Assembly: GCA_030429685.1 (NCBI GenBank) | Contig: JAUIEY010000115.1 | Coordinates: 1 to 6,286, forward strand | Direction of reading: 5' to 3' | Source: Gammaproteobacteria bacterium | GTDB lineage: Bacteria > Pseudomonadota > Gammaproteobacteria > Steroidobacterales > GCA-2729495 | Length of the DNA: 6,286 nucleotides | In this document: positions 5,262-6,286 of the stretch, piece after piece | Position numbering within the stretch: the first letter of the stretch is position 1 | How the letters are laid out: the number at the start of each line of letters is the position of its first letter | Position numbers and translations under genes: made by a program | The notes under the pieces: generated by a model | What the model was told of the DNA's origin: nothing | Database searches by the model: none | Seen by the model: only the letters and a program-made list of their open reading frames with translations

Positions 5262-5702
5262 TTATTTGTTGCGGTTCAGGAACAGATTGCGACCGACCTC
5301 GTCCAGCGCCGCCTGGTTGCGCCGGTCACGCTGCCGGCCCTGCGCCTCGTCCTGACGCTCGGTATATTTTTCCAGCGCCAGCCGGCGCGACCGTTCATGC
5401 TGCCAGCGGCGCATGCCCTGCTCGGCCGCAGCGCGCCGCTCGGCAACCGTTTTGCTCTGCTGCCGGACCGCATCTTTGAGCCGATCGACAAACTGCCGCT
5501 GGCTGCGCATGGCAAGAATACTCTGGCTGTCGCGGCGCTCGTTCAGCGGCGCATTGTATTCCTCGACGTAATCGTGCAACTGGGCCAGCCGCTGCTCTTC
5601 GGTCTGCAGGTTGTTTAACTGGCCGGCGACGTGCCGCCGCCAGCGCGACTCCCGACCGTGAGCCAGAGTTTTCAGGGAATCCAGGGTTCTTTTTTTACGC
5701 AT
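5262..5702 (-). CDS. fliJ: Flagellar export chaperone/stalk protein FliJ
   Basis: FliJ is a soluble antiparallel coiled coil that inserts into the FliI hexamer much like the gamma stalk of F1-ATPase and links the ATPase to the FlhA export gate. This protein is 146 residues (E. coli 147), almost wholly charged and helical. Two long coiled-coil halves are visible (about 8-50 and 60-128), with heptad-like Leu/Ala spacing and many Arg, Gln and Glu residues. Sequence conservation in FliJ is low, so the call rests on length, composition and position between fliI and fliK. A GTG at 5729 overlapping the fliI stop would add nine residues. The ATG at 5702 is preferred for its AAGAGG ribosome site five bases upstream and the basic start MRKKRTLDSL. 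Confidence 0.93.
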   Translation of the reverse strand: MRKKRTLDSLKTLAHGRESRWRRHVAGQLNNLQTEEQRLAQLHDYVEEYNAPLNERRDSQSILAMRSQRQFVDRLKDAVRQQSKTVAERRAAAEQGMRRWQHERSRRLALEKYTERQDEAQGRQRDRRNQAALDEVGRNLFLNRNK

Positions 5703-5707
5703 CCTTG

Positions 5708-5713
5708 CCTCTT
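5708..5713 (-). promoter_or_regulatory. Ribosome binding site deciding the fliJ start
   Basis: AAGAGG on the minus strand is separated by five bases from the ATG at 5702. It supports that start over the GTG at 5729, which shares a base with the fliI stop codon. Confidence 0.7.
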
Positions 5714-5728
5714 GCCTGCCGGTTTGCA

Positions 5729-6286
5729 CTACCGCGTCGGTCTGCGCGCCGCGCCATCCTGTTGCTCAGGATTAACCATTGCCGCCAGCGCTGCAAGTCC
5801 GTCAATGCTGGACTGCAAACCTACGTTTTCGTGCATGGACTGACTGAGGAATTCCTCGATTGCCGGCCACATGGCAATCGCCTGATCCAGGCGCGGATCC
5901 GAACCGCCCTGGTATGCACCCACGGTAATCAGATCGCGGTGCCGCACATAGTAGGAGTAAACCTCGCGGAAGGTCATGGCCCAGGCCTGATGCTGCGGAC
6001 TGGTAATGCGCGGCATTGATCGGCTGACCGAGGTTTCAATATCAATCGGCGGGTATATACCCTCTTCAGCAATCTGCCGCGACAACATCACGTGCCCGTC
6101 GAGTATGGCGCGGGCGGCATCCACAATAGGATCATGCTCGTCGTCGCCCTCGGCCAGCACGGTATAAAAAGCCGTGATCGACCCCTGGCCGCGGATGCCT
6201 GCACCGGCGCGCTCCACCAGCTGCGGCAGGCGCGCAAACACCGACGGCGGATAGCCTTTGGTCGCCGGCGGCTCGCCAATGGCCAG
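5729..6286 (-). CDS. fliI: Flagellum-specific ATPase FliI, C-terminal 185 residues (cut by window edge)
   Basis: FliI is the hexameric cytoplasmic ATPase that, with FliH and FliJ, prepares substrates for the flagellar export gate; it is related to the F1-ATPase catalytic subunits. The visible part starts inside the catalytic domain with LAIGEPPATKGYPPSVFARL. GSITAFYTVLAEGDDEHDP, ARAILDGHVMLSRQIAEEGIYPPIDIE and the SVSRSMP segment follow, the latter with the arginine that aligns with the F1 arginine-finger motif SVSR. The helical C-terminal region includes RDLITVGAYQGGSDPRLDQAI. Walker A and B lie beyond the right edge. The last 17 residues (MVNPEQQDGAARRPTR end) are polar and not conserved. 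The reading frame is open to the window edge, so no start can be given. fliJ follows after 26 nt. Confidence 0.97.
   Translation of the reverse strand: MAIGEPPATKGYPPSVFARLPQLVERAGAGIRGQGSITAFYTVLAEGDDEHDPIVDAARAILDGHVMLSRQIAEEGIYPPIDIETSVSRSMPRITSPQHQAWAMTFREVYSYYVRHRDLITVGAYQGGSDPRLDQAIAMWPAIEEFLSQSMHENVGLQSSIDGLAALAAMVNPEQQDGAARRPTR

Noticed and set aside
1..6286. Novel defence, mobile or biosynthetic system, CRISPR, tRNA or insertion sequence
   Set aside because: Almost every base belongs to ten standard flagellar genes or their short gaps. No transposase, direct-repeat array, tRNA fold or foreign gene was found on either strand.

Overview
The window is a contiguous piece of a flagellar basal-body, export and switch gene cluster, all transcribed leftwards (minus strand). 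In transcription order it reads fliI (3' end only), fliJ, fliK, fliL, fliM, fliN, fliO, fliP, fliQ and fliR (5' end only). The gene order, the high GC content and two sigma-54-type promoters point to a polar-flagellum type gammaproteobacterium of the Pseudomonas/Vibrio kind of regulation. The genus cannot be named from the sequence alone. There is no sign of mobile DNA, CRISPR, tRNA, rRNA or foreign cargo.

Right part (6286 to 5262): the export ATPase FliI ends and the small coiled-coil FliJ follows after 26 nt. A GC-rich hairpin lies just past fliJ, and within the 91-nt gap before fliK is an essentially perfect sigma-54 promoter. Middle (5170 to 3619): fliK, the hook-length ruler gene, starts with TTG and appears to form its own transcription unit. 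It ends at a nested stem-loop plus T-tract terminator. The fliK-fliL gap then holds an AT-rich palindrome and a second sigma-54 promoter about 34 nt before the fliL start codon.

Left part (3618 to 1): fliL, fliM, fliN, fliO, fliP, fliQ and fliR are tightly packed (gaps of 32, -8, 7, 7 or 31, 16 and 3 nt) and almost certainly co-transcribed from the fliL promoter. FliL is the stator-associated membrane protein. FliM and FliN build the C-ring switch. FliO, FliP, FliQ and FliR assemble and form the export gate, which FliI and FliJ energise from the cytoplasm and whose substrate specificity FliK switches.

No undescribed system is visible. What deserves a second look is regulatory and detailed: the two sigma-54 promoters separated by a terminator, the palindrome about 58 bp upstream of the predicted fliL start of transcription, the TTG start of fliK with no ATG before codon 200, the degenerate CheY-docking motif of FliM, and a cluster of small palindromic repeats inside fliK.
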